The notes under the pieces were generated by a model, which did not search any database, was not told where the DNA came from, and worked only from the letters and a program-made list of their open reading frames with translations. 33,917 nucleotides of DNA from Eubacteriales Family XIII. Incertae Sedis bacterium (lineage in GTDB: Bacteria; Bacillota; Clostridia; Peptostreptococcales; Anaerovoracaceae): assembly GCA_031266795.1 (NCBI GenBank), contig JAISAI010000043.1, positions 1-33,917 of the forward strand, written 5' to 3'. This document shows, one piece after another, positions 32,823 through 33,917 of the stretch. Position 1 is the first letter of the stretch. The number at the start of each line of letters is the position of its first letter. The translations under genes and the position numbers were made by a program.

Positions 32823-33464
32823 TTATCCCAATCCCATGGCGTCCGCGTTGAAGCGCGCTATGATTTCCCGCGCTTCCCCGTCTGCCATTCGGGCGTGGCG
32901 CCCGCCCATTATTTCCTTTATCTCCGCAACGGTCTTTGCTATATCGTCGTTCACGACAGCGTAGTCGTAAGCGCCTATCTCCGCGATCTCCCGCGTCGCC
33001 TCGCCCACGCGTTTTGCTATCTGCGCGGCGCTCTCCGATCCGCGGCCCTCTATGCGCTTTTTCAGGTCGCGTATCGACGGGGGCAGCACGAAAACGAGGA
33101 TACTTTCCGGGTAATTCCGTTTCACCTGCAGCGCGCCCTGCACGTCGATTTCGAGCAGAACGTCGCGGCCTTCTTCGAGTGTCCGTACGATCGTGCGTCT
33201 TGGCGTCCCGTAAAAACATCCGAACACCTCGGCGTATTCGAGGAAATCCCTGCGGTCTATCATGCCGCGAAACTCTTCGTCCGTGACGAAATGATAGCTG
33301 ACGCCATCCTTTTCGCCGGGCCTCGGCGCCCGCGTGGTGGCCGAAACCGACAGCACCGGGCTGTTTGCTTCACCGCCGCCCGTTCCTGAGGCCAAGCGTT
33401 GGCATATGGTCCCTTTGCCGGCGCCCGAAGGCCCCGATATGACAAACAATCTTCCCGTTTTCAT
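32823..33464 (-). CDS. gmk: Guanylate kinase
   Basis: A 213-residue enzyme that turns GMP into GDP with ATP. The P-loop is GPSGAGKGT (residues 11-19), and the GMP-binding parts SATTRAPRPGEKDGVSYHF and LLEIDVQGA are intact. No good Shine-Dalgarno is seen before the ATG; the likely promoter gives a leader of only about 15 bases. In Firmicutes the usual upstream neighbours are yicC and remA; here the rRNA operon end takes that place. Confidence 0.95.
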   Translation of the reverse strand: MKTGRLFVISGPSGAGKGTICQRLASGTGGGEANSPVLSVSATTRAPRPGEKDGVSYHFVTDEEFRGMIDRRDFLEYAEVFGCFYGTPRRTIVRTLEEGRDVLLEIDVQGALQVKRNYPESILVFVLPPSIRDLKKRIEGRGSESAAQIAKRVGEATREIAEIGAYDYAVVNDDIAKTVAEIKEIMGGRHARMADGEAREIIARFNADAMGLG

Positions 33465-33484
33465 CGTTTATGACCGACTATCAC

Positions 33485-33513
33485 AGTATACATCAGGTTC
33501 TTTCCGTTATCAA
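33485..33513 (-). promoter_or_regulatory. gmk-rpoZ promoter
   Basis: TTGATA (33508-33513, minus) and TATACT (33485-33490) are 17 bases apart. The -35 box overlaps the T-rich tail of the rRNA operon terminator, so gmk restarts transcription immediately behind it. Confidence 0.75.
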
Positions 33514-33549
33514 GAATAAGAGCCTTCACCGTTTGAGCGGTGAAAGCTC
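33511..33549 (-). terminator. rRNA operon terminator
   Basis: On the minus strand GAGCTTTCACCG pairs with CGGTGAAGGCTC (one G-U pair) around CTCAAA, followed by TTATTCTT. It begins six bases after the 5S 3' end. Confidence 0.85.
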
Positions 33550-33554
33550 CTTAG

Positions 33555-33672
33555 GACCGGCAGCGTCCTGCTTTCCCGGGCGGTCGCCCGCCAAGTATCA
33601 TCGGCGCATACGGGCTTGACTACTGTGTTCGGGATGGGAACAGGTATGGCCCCGTAGCTATAGCCACCGGAA
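33555..33672 (-). rRNA. rrf: 5S ribosomal RNA
   Basis: The minus strand reads TCCGGTGGCTATAGCTACGG, then CCATACCTGTTCCCATCCCG, GAACACAGTAGTCAAGC and ends GGACGCTGCCGG, the standard bacterial 5S pattern. The two ends pair (CCGGTGGC with GCTGCCGG). About 118 bases; ends are set from this stem and may be off by one or two bases. Confidence 0.95.
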
Positions 33673-33686
33673 TGGCCTTGCTTGTC

Positions 33687-33788
33687 TTTTTCGCGCATCT
33701 TGCGCGAATGCTTCCCTCACTCGTCGGTTACGTACGTCTGGGTACGCGCCCTCCTCATTCGTTCGCATTCCCGCAACCTGCGAAAAAA
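33687..33788 (-). repeat. Long hairpin in the 23S-5S spacer
   Basis: Two arms of about 45 bases, TTTTTCGCGCATCTTGCGC with GAATGC on one side and GCATTC with GCAACCTGCGAAAAA on the other, pair imperfectly around a tip with GTACGTCTGGGTACG. It fills most of the 190-base spacer. The tip resembles that of the 143-base palindrome, and the foot shares a 19-base word with 28893-28911. It may guide rRNA processing or be an inserted repeat. Confidence 0.7.
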
Positions 33789-33864
33789 ATCCTGCGTCAG
33801 TGGCTGAAAGTGTCTTTACACCCTCAAAACCGAATAATGATCTGTTACGCTCCGGAAAACCATT

Positions 33865-33917
33865 GGTCAAGTGTTCGACCGATTAGTACCGGTCAGCTCA
33901 GCGCATTGCTGCGCTTG
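33865..33917 (-). rRNA. rrl: 23S ribosomal RNA, 3' end only
   Basis: The minus strand reads GCTGAGCTGACCGGTACTAA then TCGGTCGAACACTTGACC, the conserved 3' end of bacterial 23S rRNA, about 190 bases before 5S on the same strand. The rest of the gene lies to the right of the window. The exact 3' base is estimated. Confidence 0.92.

Noticed and set aside
1..33917. CRISPR array or insertion sequence with transposase
   Set aside because: No regularly spaced repeats and no transposase or integrase coding sequence were seen on either strand.

Overview
The window most likely comes from a moderately GC-rich Bacillota of the Clostridia type; species cannot be named. The basis is a YesM/YesN two-component pair next to a lipoprotein-type sugar ABC system with LplB/LplC-like permeases, a type-2 isoleucyl-tRNA synthetase, consensus AAGGAGG-type ribosome binding sites, an Sfp-type phosphopantetheinyl transferase, RecX, a CzrA/SmtB-type zinc repressor, and an rRNA operon whose 23S and 5S ends lie at the right edge. 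Nearly every gene is on the minus strand.

Layout. 1-1025 (+): toxin-antitoxin genes, namely the 3' part of a YoeB toxin gene and a complete DinJ/YafQ-type pair. 1074-1152 (-): a short decayed C-terminal tail of a DNA methyltransferase gene. 1156-14414 (-): one compact glycan-use operon, read in the order substrate-binding lipoprotein, two permeases, two URO-D family proteins, YesL, a third URO-D protein, MsmK/UgpC-type ATPase, HAD phosphatase, GH38 alpha-mannosidase-like protein, mannose-6-phosphate isomerase. 14579-18819 (-): YesN, YesM and a fourth URO-D gene. 18871-24877 (-): orphan adenine-type DNA methyltransferase, Nit2-like amidase, small P-loop protein, IleRS. 24921-25536 (-): MntA/HepT toxin-antitoxin pair. 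25718-28853 (-): Fsr-like MFS exporter, RecX, Sfp, and an unrecognised protein. 29100-31446 (-): zinc/cadmium P-type ATPase and its ArsR-family repressor, with a clear promoter and operator. 31471-31645: a scar region with a truncated tRNA-Glu and a repeat fragment. 31832-31990 (+): a 52-residue zinc-ribbon protein. 32112-33464 (-): LytTR protein, rpoZ, gmk. 33511-33917 (-): rRNA terminator, 5S rRNA, spacer hairpin, 3' end of 23S rRNA.

How it may work together. YesM probably senses an extracellular or envelope signal and YesN activates the operon; a 16-base word (GTAAGAATCTTTGTTT) occurs once in front of yesMN and once in front of the substrate-binding protein gene and is a good candidate YesN site. 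The ABC importer brings in a glycoside, GH38 would trim it, and ManA would pass mannose 6-phosphate to fructose 6-phosphate. The puzzling part is three URO-D superfamily proteins inside the operon and a fourth beside the regulators. They are not HemE; relatives such as MtaA and CmuA move methyl groups to and from corrinoids, so a role in handling methylated (O-methyl) glycosides is possible but unproven. No corrinoid protein or sugar kinase is in the window. The GH38 protein also carries Asn where the family has its nucleophile Asp. This locus is the best candidate for an undescribed system here.
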